Shown in pieces: positions 51,326 to 61,201 of a stretch of DNA of 64,000 bases. The stretch covers positions 1,398,501 to 1,462,500 of the forward strand of contig NZ_OY781365.1 of assembly GCF_963676815.1 (NCBI RefSeq). Direction: 5' to 3'. The notes below the pieces were generated by a model. That model worked only from the letters and a program-made list of their open reading frames with translations, was not told the DNA's origin and did no database searches. Each line of letters opens with the position of its first letter. Position 1 is the first letter of the stretch. The translations under genes were made by a program, and so were the position numbers. This stretch comes from an uncultured Draconibacterium sp. (GTDB lineage: Bacteria > Bacteroidota > Bacteroidia > Bacteroidales > Prolixibacteraceae).

Positions 51326-54265
51326 ATGACAAAATATTGGAGAAGTTTAGACGAGTTAAATAATCCGGCAGAGTTTAAACAAAACGAGATTAAACTGGAA
51401 CTGGATGCCAAACGTGCCGTAATAAAAAAGGCTTCCGGCTCATCACGTCGCGATTTTCTGAAGGTTTTTGGATTTAGTGTTGCCACCGCAGCGGTTGTTG
51501 CAAGCTGTAAACGGCCGGTGGACAAAGCAATTCCTTACCTGGTAAAACCGGAGGAAGTAACTCCCGGAATGGCCAACTATTACGCCTCAAGCTATTTTGA
51601 AGCCAACGAATATTGCAGTGTTTTAGTGAAAGTGCGCGATGGACGCCCTATAAAAATTGAGGGTAACGACTTGTCACCTGTTTCGCAAAAAGGTACTTCG
51701 GCGCGGGTGCAGGCTTCGGTTTTGGATTTGTATGATGACGCCCGTTTTAAAACGCCCCTAAAAAGAGGCGAAGCAACAAACTGGGAGGAAGTAGACAGCT
51801 ACATAATCAGAAAATTGGAGCAACTAAATAACGACAACAAGAAAGTTGTTTTGCTCACCTCAAGTATAATCTCGCCAACAACTAGGAAAGTAATTACCAG
51901 CTTTCAGGAAAAGTATCCAAATGTTGAATGGGTTAAATATGATGCCGTTTCAGCCAGTGGAATTTTAGAGGCCAACCAACAAAGTTTTGACGCTGCAATA
52001 ATTCCTGATTATCGCTTCGAGCAGGCAAAAGTAATAGCCAGTTTTGGCGCCGACTTTTTAGGTACCTGGCTTTCGTCGACTGAATATACAAAAGGTTATG
52101 CAGCCGGAAGAAAAGTGCTGGATAAAGGCGATGAAATGAGCCGTCATTATCAGTTCGAGTCGGGAATGACTTTGACCGGTTCGAATGCCGATGTGCGCGT
52201 ACCGATAAAACCATCGGAAGAGAAGACGATATTAACAGCGCTGTATTACCAGTTGATGCAGGCAAAAGGTTTTATGACCATTGCAGCTCCCGGCAGCCCG
52301 GTTGATATAACAGGATTGGCAGAAGACCTAATTGCCAACGAAGGAAAATCGCTGGTAGTTTCGGGAAGTAACGATGTAAATATCCAGCTGATCGTGAATG
52401 CAATCAACAATTTGCTGGGAAATTACGGCTCAACGATATTATTGAACAGACCATTAAATACGCATCAGGCGATTGATGGCGATTTTGAAAAAGTAATTGC
52501 CGGATTAAAAAATAAAGAAATTGCCGGTGTGCTCTGCTGGGGCGTAAACCCGGTTTATAATCATCCGAAAGGAAACGAAATAAAAGAATTGATTGCAGGC
52601 GCTGAACTATCAGTTTCGTTTTCCGACAGAAAAGATGAAACAACAGCAGCTTGTCATTGGGTGTGCCCTGCACCACATTACCTTGAAGCGTGGAACGACG
52701 CGGAGCCTAAAAAAGGTCTTTTCAGCTTGTCGCAACCTACAATTTCAAAACTCTTCGATAGCCGCCAAGTTCAGGAAACGTTGCTAAAATGGGGCGGTGA
52801 AGAGCAGCCTAATTATTACGAAATTTTAAAAGCAAACTGGGAAGAGAATTTCACTGGTGTGCAATCAAAATATTCCGATTCCCGGTTATTCTGGAACGAT
52901 GTTTTGCAAAAAGGAGTTTTCGAAACCGAGATAAGTTCTGAAGAACTAGTTTATAGTGAAAATGGATTAGAAAATGCCTTACAATTAGGTGGAGAACAAT
53001 CTCAGGGATGGGAAGTTGTTTTCTACCAGAGTGTGGCATTAAAAGACGGGAGTTCTGCCAACAATCCGTGGTTACAGGAATTACCCGATCCGGTTGCAAA
53101 AATTAGCTGGGATAACTTTGCTGCAGTGCCGGTAAAATGGGCAGAAGAAAATGGTGTTCAGAACGAATCGGTGATTACGATAAACGGAATTGAAATGCCC
53201 GTTTTTGTGCAGCCCGGACAAGCTCCTGAAACCATTTCGATAGCATTGGGTTACGGCCGCGAAGTTGCCGGTAAAGTTGGCGACGGAGTGGGTAAAAATA
53301 TGTATGCACTGACATCGATTAAGAATAATGCCAAACAACTTTGGTTAAGTGGTGCCGCTGTGCAGACAACAGAAAAAACTTTCGAACTGGCTTTATCACA
53401 AACGCACCATTCGATGGAAGGGCGGCCAATTGTTCGCGAAACAAACTTCGACAAATGGCAACTCGATCCGGCTTCCGGAAACGAAATTCGTAAAGAGCAT
53501 CTGGAACACCACGTTTCATTATATCCGGAGCAGGAATTTAAAGGACACCATTGGGCGATGGCCGTTGATTTGGGAAGTTGTGTGGGATGTGGAAACTGTT
53601 CCATCTCGTGCCAGGCCGAAAACAACGTGCAGGTAATCGGGAAAGAACAGGTGCGCAACCGCCGTATCATGCACTGGATTCGTGTTGATCGTTATTTCTC
53701 AAACGACGCCGAAAATCCGGATGTATATCATCAGCCGGTAATGTGTCAGCATTGCGATAATGCGCCGTGCGAAAATGTTTGCCCGGTTTCGGCAACGCCG
53801 CACAGCGAAGAAGGATTGAACCAAATGGCTTACAACCGTTGCGTAGGAACCAAGTATTGCGTAAACAACTGCCCATACAAAGTGCGTCGTTTTAACTGGT
53901 TCCAGTATGTGCAAAATCCGGAGTTCGATTACGCATCAAACAGCGATTTGGGGCGCATGGTTCTTAATCCTGACGTTACCGTTCGCTCGCGTGGTGTAGT
54001 TGAAAAATGTTCGTTCTGTGTGCAGCGTATTCAGGAGAAAAAGGCAGAAGCAAAAGTCGCCGGAAGAATGCTGGAGGATGGAGAAGTTCAGCCGGCCTGT
54101 GTTCAGTCGTGCCCGGCCGATGCGCTGGTATTTGGCGATCTGAATAATGAGAACAGCAAAATCAACAAGCTCTTTAAAAACGAGCGCAATTACCATTTAC
54201 TGGAAGAACTGCACACCCTGCCTTCGGTAGGATATTTAACTAAAGTAAGAAACAAAAAAGCATAA
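51326..54265 (+). CDS. actB: Alternative complex III subunit ActB, iron-sulfur protein
   Basis: 979 aa. SSRRDFLKVFGFS near residue 33 is a Tat signal with twin arginines. The first two thirds resemble a molybdopterin oxidoreductase fold that lacks the cofactor, as is known for ActB. The C-terminal third holds ferredoxin-like cysteine groups: CVGCGNCSISCQAEN, CQHCDNAPCENVCPV, CVGTKYCVNNCPYKVRRF and CSFCVQRI with a later C-x-x-SCP. These give the expected 4Fe-4S/3Fe-4S chain. 33 bases after actA. Confidence 0.95.
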   Translation: MTKYWRSLDELNNPAEFKQNEIKLELDAKRAVIKKASGSSRRDFLKVFGFSVATAAVVASCKRPVDKAIPYLVKPEEVTPGMANYYASSYFEANEYCSVLVKVRDGRPIKIEGNDLSPVSQKGTSARVQASVLDLYDDARFKTPLKRGEATNWEEVDSYIIRKLEQLNNDNKKVVLLTSSIISPTTRKVITSFQEKYPNVEWVKYDAVSASGILEANQQSFDAAIIPDYRFEQAKVIASFGADFLGTWLSSTEYTKGYAAGRKVLDKGDEMSRHYQFESGMTLTGSNADVRVPIKPSEEKTILTALYYQLMQAKGFMTIAAPGSPVDITGLAEDLIANEGKSLVVSGSNDVNIQLIVNAINNLLGNYGSTILLNRPLNTHQAIDGDFEKVIAGLKNKEIAGVLCWGVNPVYNHPKGNEIKELIAGAELSVSFSDRKDETTAACHWVCPAPHYLEAWNDAEPKKGLFSLSQPTISKLFDSRQVQETLLKWGGEEQPNYYEILKANWEENFTGVQSKYSDSRLFWNDVLQKGVFETEISSEELVYSENGLENALQLGGEQSQGWEVVFYQSVALKDGSSANNPWLQELPDPVAKISWDNFAAVPVKWAEENGVQNESVITINGIEMPVFVQPGQAPETISIALGYGREVAGKVGDGVGKNMYALTSIKNNAKQLWLSGAAVQTTEKTFELALSQTHHSMEGRPIVRETNFDKWQLDPASGNEIRKEHLEHHVSLYPEQEFKGHHWAMAVDLGSCVGCGNCSISCQAENNVQVIGKEQVRNRRIMHWIRVDRYFSNDAENPDVYHQPVMCQHCDNAPCENVCPVSATPHSEEGLNQMAYNRCVGTKYCVNNCPYKVRRFNWFQYVQNPEFDYASNSDLGRMVLNPDVTVRSRGVVEKCSFCVQRIQEKKAEAKVAGRMLEDGEVQPACVQSCPADALVFGDLNNENSKINKLFKNERNYHLLEELHTLPSVGYLTKVRNKKA

Positions 54266-54271
54266 ACGCCT

Positions 54272-55657
54272 ATGTATAATTCAGCCGTAAGGGGAAAGCT
54301 AATTGATGGCGAGAAATCGTTTAGTCAGATTTCGAAGGAGATATTAGCACCCATCCACGCCAAAACGCCACTTTGGTGGTATGCAGCCATGCTGGTGAGT
54401 TTAGGCATGTTCGGATTTGGTTTGTATTGCAAATACATCACCGTTTCAACCGGAATTGGTACCTGGGGAGTAAATAACTCAGTAGCCTGGGGTTGGGCCA
54501 TCATCAACTTTGTTTGGTGGATTGGTATCGGACATGCCGGAACCGCGTTTTCCATTTTCCTGCTCATATTACGGCAGAAATGGAGAACTGCTATTAACCG
54601 TGCGGCAGAAGCGATGACCGTTGTTGCCGTTTTCTGTGCCAGCCTTTTCCCGCTGTTGCACATGGGGCGCCCGTGGTTGTTTTTCTTTATTTTCCCTTAT
54701 CCGAATACACGTGGTCCGCTTTGGGTGAATTTTAACTCACCTCTTTTCTGGGACTTTGTTGCTATTTCTGCCTATCTGCTTATTTCAGCAAGTTTCTGGT
54801 ATTTTGGAATGGTACCTGATTTTGCAACCATTCGCGACACGGCAAAGTCGAAAATTAAAAAAGCCGTTTACGGATTTTTTGCTTTTGGCTGGACCGGATC
54901 AAGCCGTGAGTGGTTACGTTTTGAGGGACTGAGTTTTGTACTTGGTGGAATTGCTGCAGTATTGGTAGTTTCAGTACACTCGATTGTATCTACAGACTTT
55001 GCTGTATCAGTACAAGCCGGATGGCACACCACTATCTTCCCACCATACTTTGTGATTGGAGCAATTTTCTCGGGATTTGCAATGGTGCTCACCCTCGTTA
55101 TTACGATGCGCGGCTTATACAATATGAATGATTTTATTACCGACCGACACGTTGACGCGGTTTGCCGGATCCTGATATTTATTTCGTTGATTATGGGAAC
55201 TGCCTATATGACCGAGATTTTTATCGCCTGGTATTCGGCTTCGGAATATGAAACGTATATGTTTTTCAAAAACCGTTTGTTTGGTGATTATGCTTTCCAG
55301 TTTTGGGCTATGTTTACGGCCAACGCTGTGATTCCGCAGTTGTTCTGGTTTAAAGCAGTACGCAAACGTATGTGGATCGTATTCATCATTTCCATCATAA
55401 TCAATATTGGTATGTGGTTCGAGCGCTTTAACATTGTGGTTACCACGCTTAGCCGCGACTATCTTCCTGCCGCATGGGCCAACTACTCGCCAACCTATGT
55501 TGAAATAGGATTCTTTGTCGGTACACTCGGAATGTTTTTGGCCGGCGTACTATTGTTCTTCCGCTACATTCCAATGATTGCCATTTCTGAATTAAAAAGT
55601 GTGGCAAAATTCGACAAACCAAATAACGGACAACTAAAAGCAAAAAGTCATGAGTAA
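54272..55657 (+). CDS. actC: Alternative complex III subunit ActC, NrfD-like quinol-binding membrane protein
   Basis: 461 aa with about ten helices in the NrfD/PsrC fold. GWAIINFVWWIGIGHAGTAFS (about 73-93) is the family segment near the quinol site, and HMGRPWLFFFIFPYPN follows in the next loop. Starts seven bases after actB; its last codons overlap actD by eight bases. Confidence 0.96.
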   Translation: MYNSAVRGKLIDGEKSFSQISKEILAPIHAKTPLWWYAAMLVSLGMFGFGLYCKYITVSTGIGTWGVNNSVAWGWAIINFVWWIGIGHAGTAFSIFLLILRQKWRTAINRAAEAMTVVAVFCASLFPLLHMGRPWLFFFIFPYPNTRGPLWVNFNSPLFWDFVAISAYLLISASFWYFGMVPDFATIRDTAKSKIKKAVYGFFAFGWTGSSREWLRFEGLSFVLGGIAAVLVVSVHSIVSTDFAVSVQAGWHTTIFPPYFVIGAIFSGFAMVLTLVITMRGLYNMNDFITDRHVDAVCRILIFISLIMGTAYMTEIFIAWYSASEYETYMFFKNRLFGDYAFQFWAMFTANAVIPQLFWFKAVRKRMWIVFIISIIINIGMWFERFNIVVTTLSRDYLPAAWANYSPTYVEIGFFVGTLGMFLAGVLLFFRYIPMIAISELKSVAKFDKPNNGQLKAKSHE

Positions 55658-56147
55658 AAAATATATCCTTGGCGTTTTTGACGATGAAGCAACTTTAGTT
55701 GATGCCTTTGAAAAATTAAAAGACAAAGGAGTTATGCCGGTTGAGGTTTACACCCCGTATCCGGTGCACGAAATATTGGAAGGGATGCCCATAAAAACGC
55801 GCATTACGCACGCAGCTTTCTTTTACGGATTGTTTGCCGCAATTGGGATTCTCGGATTTCTTACTTATGCCGCAGTTATCGACTGGCCACTGCGCTATGG
55901 CGGGAAACCGTTTAATGCGTTCCCGTCGTTTATTGTGGTTACTATCGTGGCTACTATTCTCGCTATAACGTTGCTTACGCTTTTTACCTTTTCGGCACGG
56001 GCGAAAGTATTCCCCGGTAAAAAAGCAGAGATATTTCACGAGCGGGCTACCGACGATAAGTTTGTTATGGTTTTTGACGAGGACGGAACCAAAAACGATA
56101 GTGAGACATTGAATTCGATCCTAACAGAACATGGTAAAATTGAATAA
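55650..56147 (+). CDS. actD: Alternative complex III subunit ActD (DUF3341)
   Basis: 165 aa. YILGVFDDEATLVDAFEKLK starts the DUF3341 domain; two helices at about 52-72 and 92-115; a cytoplasmic C-terminal domain. A structural subunit of the complex. Overlaps actC. Confidence 0.95.
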   Translation: MSKKYILGVFDDEATLVDAFEKLKDKGVMPVEVYTPYPVHEILEGMPIKTRITHAAFFYGLFAAIGILGFLTYAAVIDWPLRYGGKPFNAFPSFIVVTIVATILAITLLTLFTFSARAKVFPGKKAEIFHERATDDKFVMVFDEDGTKNDSETLNSILTEHGKIE

Positions 56148-56156
56148 CGTATCGGT

Positions 56157-56714
56157 ATGAAGAAATTAAAATATATAGCACTATTTGGAATATTAATCAT
56201 CGTTCTGGCATCGTGCGATTACAACCGTAGAACCACCGGCTGGCAGTATTTCGATGACATGGTTACCTCGCCGGCATACGAGAGCTACACGCCCAACCCA
56301 AATTTTGCCGACGGTAAAACGATGCAACCACCTGTTGCGGGAACAATTCCGCGAGGGACAGTTCCTTACGCTTACGAGAAAACCGATGAAGACCGGGCGC
56401 TGGCTGCTGCCACATTGGTAAACAATCTGGAGCCAAGCAAAGAAAACCTGCAACGTGGTGAAAGAATGTATGGTATTTACTGTATGCAATGCCACGGTGA
56501 AAAAGGCGACGGGCAAGGATCATTGTATGTAAGCAAAAAATACACTTACCCACCGGCCAGTTTACTGAGTGAAAAAATGATGGCCAATCCTGAAGCCGAT
56601 ATTTACCATGTGATTACAGTTGGTTTCGGAATTATGGGAGAGCATGGTTCGATGATCAAACCTGACGACCGCTGGAAGATTGCAATGTATATTAAAAACG
56701 AGTTACAGAACTAA
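56157..56714 (+). CDS. actE: Alternative complex III subunit ActE, monoheme lipoprotein cytochrome c
   Basis: 185 aa. Lipobox LASC (Cys about 20) after a short hydrophobic start. YCMQCHGEKGDGQGS (about 108-122) binds heme c, with a distal Met in FGIMGEHG (about 161-168). It hands electrons to a periplasmic carrier or oxidase. 9 bases after actD. Confidence 0.95.
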   Translation: MKKLKYIALFGILIIVLASCDYNRRTTGWQYFDDMVTSPAYESYTPNPNFADGKTMQPPVAGTIPRGTVPYAYEKTDEDRALAAATLVNNLEPSKENLQRGERMYGIYCMQCHGEKGDGQGSLYVSKKYTYPPASLLSEKMMANPEADIYHVITVGFGIMGEHGSMIKPDDRWKIAMYIKNELQN

Positions 56715-56726
56715 AAATAACCGGAT

Positions 56727-57887
56727 ATGGAAGACCGATTAACACTTTCCAATAAGTTTAAAATGCTCACCTACGGGCTAATGGCCGTTGGTGTTGTGTC
56801 GTTTGCACTGGGTTTTGTTTTCGATGCCGAGCGCACCTGGGCAAACTACCTTTTAAACAACTATTATTTTGTGTCGCTGGCTATTGGCGCCGCCTTTTTT
56901 GCCGCCATCCAGTACATTACACAATCGGGCTGGTCGGCCATGTTTAAACGTGTGCCCGAAGCGATGGTTGCCTATCTGCCGTTTGCAGCGGTATTCTTCC
57001 TGATCCTGTATTTTGGTATGCATTCGGTTTTCGAATGGACACACCACGAAGTTGTTTCGCACGATCATATTTTGCAGCACAAATCGCCTTACCTGAATGT
57101 GCCGTTCTTTTTTGCACGGGTAGTTGTATTTTTCGCTGCATGGATTATTCTGTCGAAAGTGTTGCGCAAATTCTCGTTAAAAGAAGATGAAGTTGGCGGG
57201 ATGCAGTATTTCGAGAAATCAGAGTTCTATTCCAAGATATTTATTTTTGTGCTGGCGCTTTCGTTCAGCCTGTTTTCGGTTGATATGCTGATGTCGCTCG
57301 AGCCGCATTGGTTCAGCACCATGTTTGCCGGAAGAAGCTTTATGGCAGGGGTTCTGCACGCCTCATCAATAATTGCATTGATCGTAATTATTTTAGCGAA
57401 ACAAGGGAAATTCCCACTGCTAAACCACAGTCACCTGCACGATTTTACCCGCTATATTTTTATGTCGAGTATTGTTTGGGGTTACTTCAATTTTGCCGAA
57501 TTCATGCTCATCTGGTACGGTAATATTCCTGAAGAAACATCGTATTTTGTGCACCGTTGGCACGGCGTTTACAAAATCCTGTTTTTTGCCAATATCGTTA
57601 TCAACTGGGCAATTCCATTCCTGGTACTTATGCCACGAAAAAGCTCAAGGAGCAAACTATTTATGATTCCGGTGATCATTCTGTTGATGATCGGACAATA
57701 CACCGAACTCTATTACATTATCTGGCCGGCAACGGTTCACGAAGCGAAGTTTGGCCTGCTCGAAATCGGAACTTTCCTCGGTTACGCAGGTTTATTTTCG
57801 TGGGTGGTTGGCACTACGCTTACCAAAGCCAGTCTGGTACCAAAAAATCATCCCTATTTGGAGGAAAGTATTCAGCATCATTTCTAA
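56727..57887 (+). CDS. actF: Alternative complex III subunit ActF, NrfD-like
   Basis: 386 aa with ten helices, paralogous to ActC. Typical segments: FEWTHHEVVSHDHILQHKSPYLN in the second loop, SLEPHWFSTMFAGRSF, and SSIVWGYFNFAEFMLIWYGNIPEET. Last gene of the operon. The cytochrome c oxidase genes that often follow actF in this phylum are absent; an 830-bp gene-free stretch comes instead. Confidence 0.95.
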   Translation: MEDRLTLSNKFKMLTYGLMAVGVVSFALGFVFDAERTWANYLLNNYYFVSLAIGAAFFAAIQYITQSGWSAMFKRVPEAMVAYLPFAAVFFLILYFGMHSVFEWTHHEVVSHDHILQHKSPYLNVPFFFARVVVFFAAWIILSKVLRKFSLKEDEVGGMQYFEKSEFYSKIFIFVLALSFSLFSVDMLMSLEPHWFSTMFAGRSFMAGVLHASSIIALIVIILAKQGKFPLLNHSHLHDFTRYIFMSSIVWGYFNFAEFMLIWYGNIPEETSYFVHRWHGVYKILFFANIVINWAIPFLVLMPRKSSRSKLFMIPVIILLMIGQYTELYYIIWPATVHEAKFGLLEIGTFLGYAGLFSWVVGTTLTKASLVPKNHPYLEESIQHHF

Positions 57888-58717
57888 AATGCCTGTATCG
57901 CGCGTAGTTTAAGGCATCCTTAGGGTTACCGCTGCCCAATCCAAGGCCATTTCTTTTGGTTTAAGGAAGAATTCTGCCCTATAACTCAGGCTGGAATATA
58001 ATCCTCTTTCCAATTCTGGCCCTTATAACATCAATTTTTGAAGACAAAAAGATCAATTTTGACTTGACATATTACTATCCTTTTATCTTATATATCGTGA
58101 AATATGTTATGTTCTATTATCTAAATGCTCTCGTTTATCTGAAATAGTTTTTGTATTTATTTCACATTCTATTTCAATATTTAGAATTGGTTTTATTATA
58201 AATACAAACTCTTTTCTCACTATTGAAATAGACTTTGTTAATAATGAATTTAGTCTGATATTCAAGAAATAGTGGTTTCAGTGGCAATGTTTAGGGTAGA
58301 ATTTATCAGTGAGCCTCATCCGGGCACGGCATAAATGGGCAAATGATAGCAGAATTGCATTGTAAATGAAGCATGAAAGAGCAGCAAGCAAAAAGAAGCA
58401 GTGTAAATCAGTCAAATCTGTGTCATCAACGTTCCAAAAAACCGAAACCCCAATTCGCGAAATAAATGTAATTCGTGGATCACTTCTTTTCTGCGTAAAT
58501 CCGCGGAATCTGCGAGCCAAATCTATTCAGCATAAATCTGCTAAATCAGCATCATCTGCGTTCCAACAATAAGCAACATTCCATTCTTCATCCCTCAATA
58601 AACTCCATTCGCCGATATTTATTTCAAAAGGCAGTATTTTCAGACTTACTTTATGATTATTTAAAACCAAACCTGTAATTTGCACAGGTTAAATCTTACT
58701 ATTCAATAAATATCAAT
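57888..58717. other. Long intergenic region with degenerate 9-bp repeats
   Basis: 830 bp with no credible gene. The first 370 bp are AT-rich with no structure identified. 58380-58570 contains nonamer repeats based on AAATC(A/T)GC(N), listed separately. The end holds CCTGT-aatttgc-ACAGG (58672-58688), 30 bases before the ABC ATPase start. Confidence 0.65.
58405..58564. repeat. Degenerate nonamer repeats, two 31-bp clusters plus intermediate copies
   Basis: Cluster 58405-58435 and cluster 58534-58564 are 23/31 identical; each is three 9-mers (for example AAATCTGCT, AAATCAGCA, TCATCTGCG) closed by TTCC. Between them, AAATCCGCG-GAATCTGCG adds two more units, next to an AATTCGTGGAT stretch. Similar low-complexity elements are, as I recall, common in intergenic DNA of this phylum. 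Confidence 0.6.
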
Positions 58718-59641
58718 ATGGAATTATTCGAAGCGCGCAATGTAAACAAGGTTTTTGCCAGCACGCAGGCTTTAACCGATGTTAGCATTTCGGTGAAAGA
58801 ACAAAGCATTTTTGGTTTGCTTGGTCCTAATGGCGCAGGCAAAACCACCCTCATCCGCATTATTAATCAGATTACCGCCCCCGACAGTGGCGAGATCTTT
58901 CTGAAAGGTGAAAAAATGAACCGCAAAGACATTTCGCAAATTGGCTACCTACCCGAAGAACGCGGATTGTACAAAAAAATGAAGATTGGCGAGCAGGCCA
59001 TTTACCTTGCTCAGTTAAAAGGAATGTCGCAACGCGATGCATCGAAAAACCTGAAACAATGGTTTGAGAAATTTGATATTATGCCCTGGTGGAACAAAAA
59101 GGTGGAAGAGCTATCGAAAGGTATGCAGCAAAAAGTGCAGTTTATTACCACTGTTGTTCATCAACCCAAACTGCTGATCTTTGACGAGCCTTTCAGCGGT
59201 TTCGACCCGATAAATGCCAACCTGCTGAAAAAAGAGATCCTCAACCTGAAAGCGGAAGGTGCCACTATTATTTTTTCTACCCACAACATGGGGTCGGTAG
59301 AGGAATTGTGCGACCACATTGCGCTCATCAACAAATCGAAGAAGATTGAAGACGGGCCAACCGACGAAATTCGAATGAAATATAAATCGAATATGTTCGA
59401 CATTAAATACCGGGGCGAATTTAAAAATATCGACCAGGCATTAGGTATCAATTATAAAATCATCAGCCACGATGAGTCGGAAAAAGCCAACACGCTAAAA
59501 GTGCAGTACCTGAACGGAAATTCGAATAACGAATTGTTGCAGGCCATTATGCCGGCAGCCGAAATACTGGCGTTCGAGGAGCTTATACCAAGCATGAACG
59601 ATGTATTTATTAAAGCTGTTGAGGAGTCGAACAAAAACTAA
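58718..59641 (+). CDS. ABC transporter ATP-binding protein (NatA-like)
   Basis: 307 aa. Walker A GPNGAGKTTL (about 36-45), Q-loop region YLPEERGLYKKM with the E-R-G-L-Y form typical of NatA/antibiotic exporters, signature LSKGMQQKVQ, and Walker B LLIFDEPFSGFDP. A C-terminal extension of about 80 residues follows, common in ABC-2 exporters. Works with the permease encoded 10 bases downstream. Substrate unknown. Confidence 0.94.
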   Translation: MELFEARNVNKVFASTQALTDVSISVKEQSIFGLLGPNGAGKTTLIRIINQITAPDSGEIFLKGEKMNRKDISQIGYLPEERGLYKKMKIGEQAIYLAQLKGMSQRDASKNLKQWFEKFDIMPWWNKKVEELSKGMQQKVQFITTVVHQPKLLIFDEPFSGFDPINANLLKKEILNLKAEGATIIFSTHNMGSVEELCDHIALINKSKKIEDGPTDEIRMKYKSNMFDIKYRGEFKNIDQALGINYKIISHDESEKANTLKVQYLNGNSNNELLQAIMPAAEILAFEELIPSMNDVFIKAVEESNKN

Positions 59642-59651
59642 ATTTGCCACA

Positions 59652-60989
59652 ATGAACAACACATTACTAATATTAAAACAAGAATACCTGAAACGGGTAA
59701 AAAAGAAATCGTTCATCATTTTAACCATCCTCATGCCGTTTTTAATTGCAGGCGTTTACGGGCTGGTAATTTATTTCTCGATAAAAGACGATACCGAAGA
59801 ACGCACCATTGCCGTTTACGATGCAACGAATTTATTTCTTGGCGAATTCAGCGAAGAAGGAACAACCAGCTATCATTTTATCCCGAAAGAAGAATTCTCA
59901 ACCCTGAAAACCAACATTAAAGGTAGCGGTTATTACGGATTGCTATACATTCCATCAGATATTTACTCGAACAATCAGGCGCAGCTTTTCTCGGAGAAAC
60001 AGTTGCCTTTTGAACTTACTGAACAGATTGAGCGCAAACTTAGCCGCTTTATCGAAAACGACAAACGACAAAAAGTGATTGCCGAATCGGGTATTCCCGA
60101 TTTGGAAGAACGCCTAAGTCAAACACGCACCAGCGTTAAACTAAGCACACTAAAAGTTTCACAATCGGGCGAAACAAAGAAAAGCTCGTCGGTCGTGGCA
60201 TTTATTGCCAGTTACGCCATGGGCCTGCTTATCTATTTCTTTGTGTTTATGTACGGCGCCATGGTTATGCGCAGCGTAATGGAGGAAAAGAAAAGTCGTA
60301 TAATCGAGGTAATCATTTCATCGGTGAAACCCAGCCAGCTAATGGCCGGTAAAATTATAGGAACCGCCTTGGTTGGCTTAACACAGGTTGCTATTTGGGT
60401 TGTATTGGGAGGTATCGGTTTGGTAGTGGTACAAAGTTTATTTACTCCAGAAACAGCACAACAGATGGGACAAAGTATTATGGACTCGCAGGGACAGATT
60501 AACCCGGCCGCAACGCAGGCTGCACCCAACCAGGTTACTGAGGCAATGGAAATGATCGGTAATTTAAATCTGCCGCTCATCCTGTTTTCTTTTGTATTCT
60601 ATTTCCTTGGCGGCTACCTGTTATATAGTGCGCTGCTAGGCTCGGTTGGAGCCGCTGTTGATAACGACGAAGACTCGCAACAAATGGTTTTCCCGGTAAC
60701 TTTCCCGTTAATTCTTTCCATCATGTTGCTGTTTCCAATCGCTAAAAATCCTGAGGGACCGCTGGCATTCTGGTGTTCGATAATTCCGTTCACCTCGCCG
60801 GTTGCAATGATGGCCCGCGTGCCCTACGATCTGCCAATTTGGGAGCTGTTACTTTCAATGGGCTTGCTAATACTTACAACCATTGTATGCATAATGGCAG
60901 CTGCCAAAATTTACCGCATCGGGTTGCTAATGTATGGTAAAAAGGTAAATATTAAAGAGCTGATTAAGTGGCTTCGCTATAAAGGGTAA
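59652..60989 (+). CDS. ABC-2 type permease (NatB-like)
   Basis: 445 aa from MNNTLLILKQEYLKRVKKKS, the conserved NatB start; the frame upstream to 59601 overlaps the ATPase gene and is discarded. First helix at about 22-42, then a 140-residue extracytoplasmic domain, then five to six helices. VMRSVMEEKKSRIIEVIISSVKPSQLMAGKIIG is the coupling region between helices 2 and 3. A Gln/Ala-rich loop (about 275-295) lies between two helices. Partner of the upstream ATPase. Possible substrates are Na+ or a small toxic compound. Confidence 0.92.
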   Translation: MNNTLLILKQEYLKRVKKKSFIILTILMPFLIAGVYGLVIYFSIKDDTEERTIAVYDATNLFLGEFSEEGTTSYHFIPKEEFSTLKTNIKGSGYYGLLYIPSDIYSNNQAQLFSEKQLPFELTEQIERKLSRFIENDKRQKVIAESGIPDLEERLSQTRTSVKLSTLKVSQSGETKKSSSVVAFIASYAMGLLIYFFVFMYGAMVMRSVMEEKKSRIIEVIISSVKPSQLMAGKIIGTALVGLTQVAIWVVLGGIGLVVVQSLFTPETAQQMGQSIMDSQGQINPAATQAAPNQVTEAMEMIGNLNLPLILFSFVFYFLGGYLLYSALLGSVGAAVDNDEDSQQMVFPVTFPLILSIMLLFPIAKNPEGPLAFWCSIIPFTSPVAMMARVPYDLPIWELLLSMGLLILTTIVCIMAAAKIYRIGLLMYGKKVNIKELIKWLRYKG

Positions 60990-61090
60990 CTACCGAAATA
61001 GGGCAGTTTTCTTAACAAACGAGTGAAAAACATGATTTTTTTCATGATTATTATTTAGAATCAATTAAAATTACATATATTGCACCCATT

Positions 61091-61165
61091 ATGAAAAACA
61101 CCGGTAACAATATGATGATGTGTTGTTGTTTCCTTCAAAAAGGGAAAGGTGTTGTAGTGTATTAA
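61091..61165 (+). CDS. Putative Met/Cys leader peptide of a cysteine-synthase attenuator (24 aa)
   Basis: Starts MKNTGNN, then three Met codons (ATG ATG ATG) directly followed by three Cys codons (TGT TGT TGT, 61121-61129), then FLQKGKGVVVY and TAA. A TATATTG -7-like box lies about 15 bases upstream. The frame is too short for ordinary calling, but its content (six sulfur amino acids in a row) and its place before a terminator and a cysteine synthase gene are what a ribosome-stalling attenuator needs. See the next two entries. Confidence 0.75.
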   Translation: MKNTGNNMMMCCCFLQKGKGVVVY

Positions 61166-61201
61166 ATTGAACTTGATTGCAAGATTATACAAGGCCTTTC
61201 C
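61143..61201 (+). promoter_or_regulatory. Antiterminator pairing for cysteine synthase
   Basis: GGAAAGG inside the leader codons (61143-61149) is complementary to CCTTTCC (61195-61201), the 5' arm of the terminator. GGAAAGG is also repeated exactly in the terminator's 3' arm, so the two structures exclude each other. It lies 13 bases after the last Cys codon, so a ribosome stalled there would leave it free, whereas one that reaches the stop would cover or pass it. Confidence 0.7.

Noticed and set aside
58064..58090. sigma70-like TTGACA promoter
   Set aside because: Bacteroidota do not use this promoter type, no gene follows closely, and the match is probably chance.
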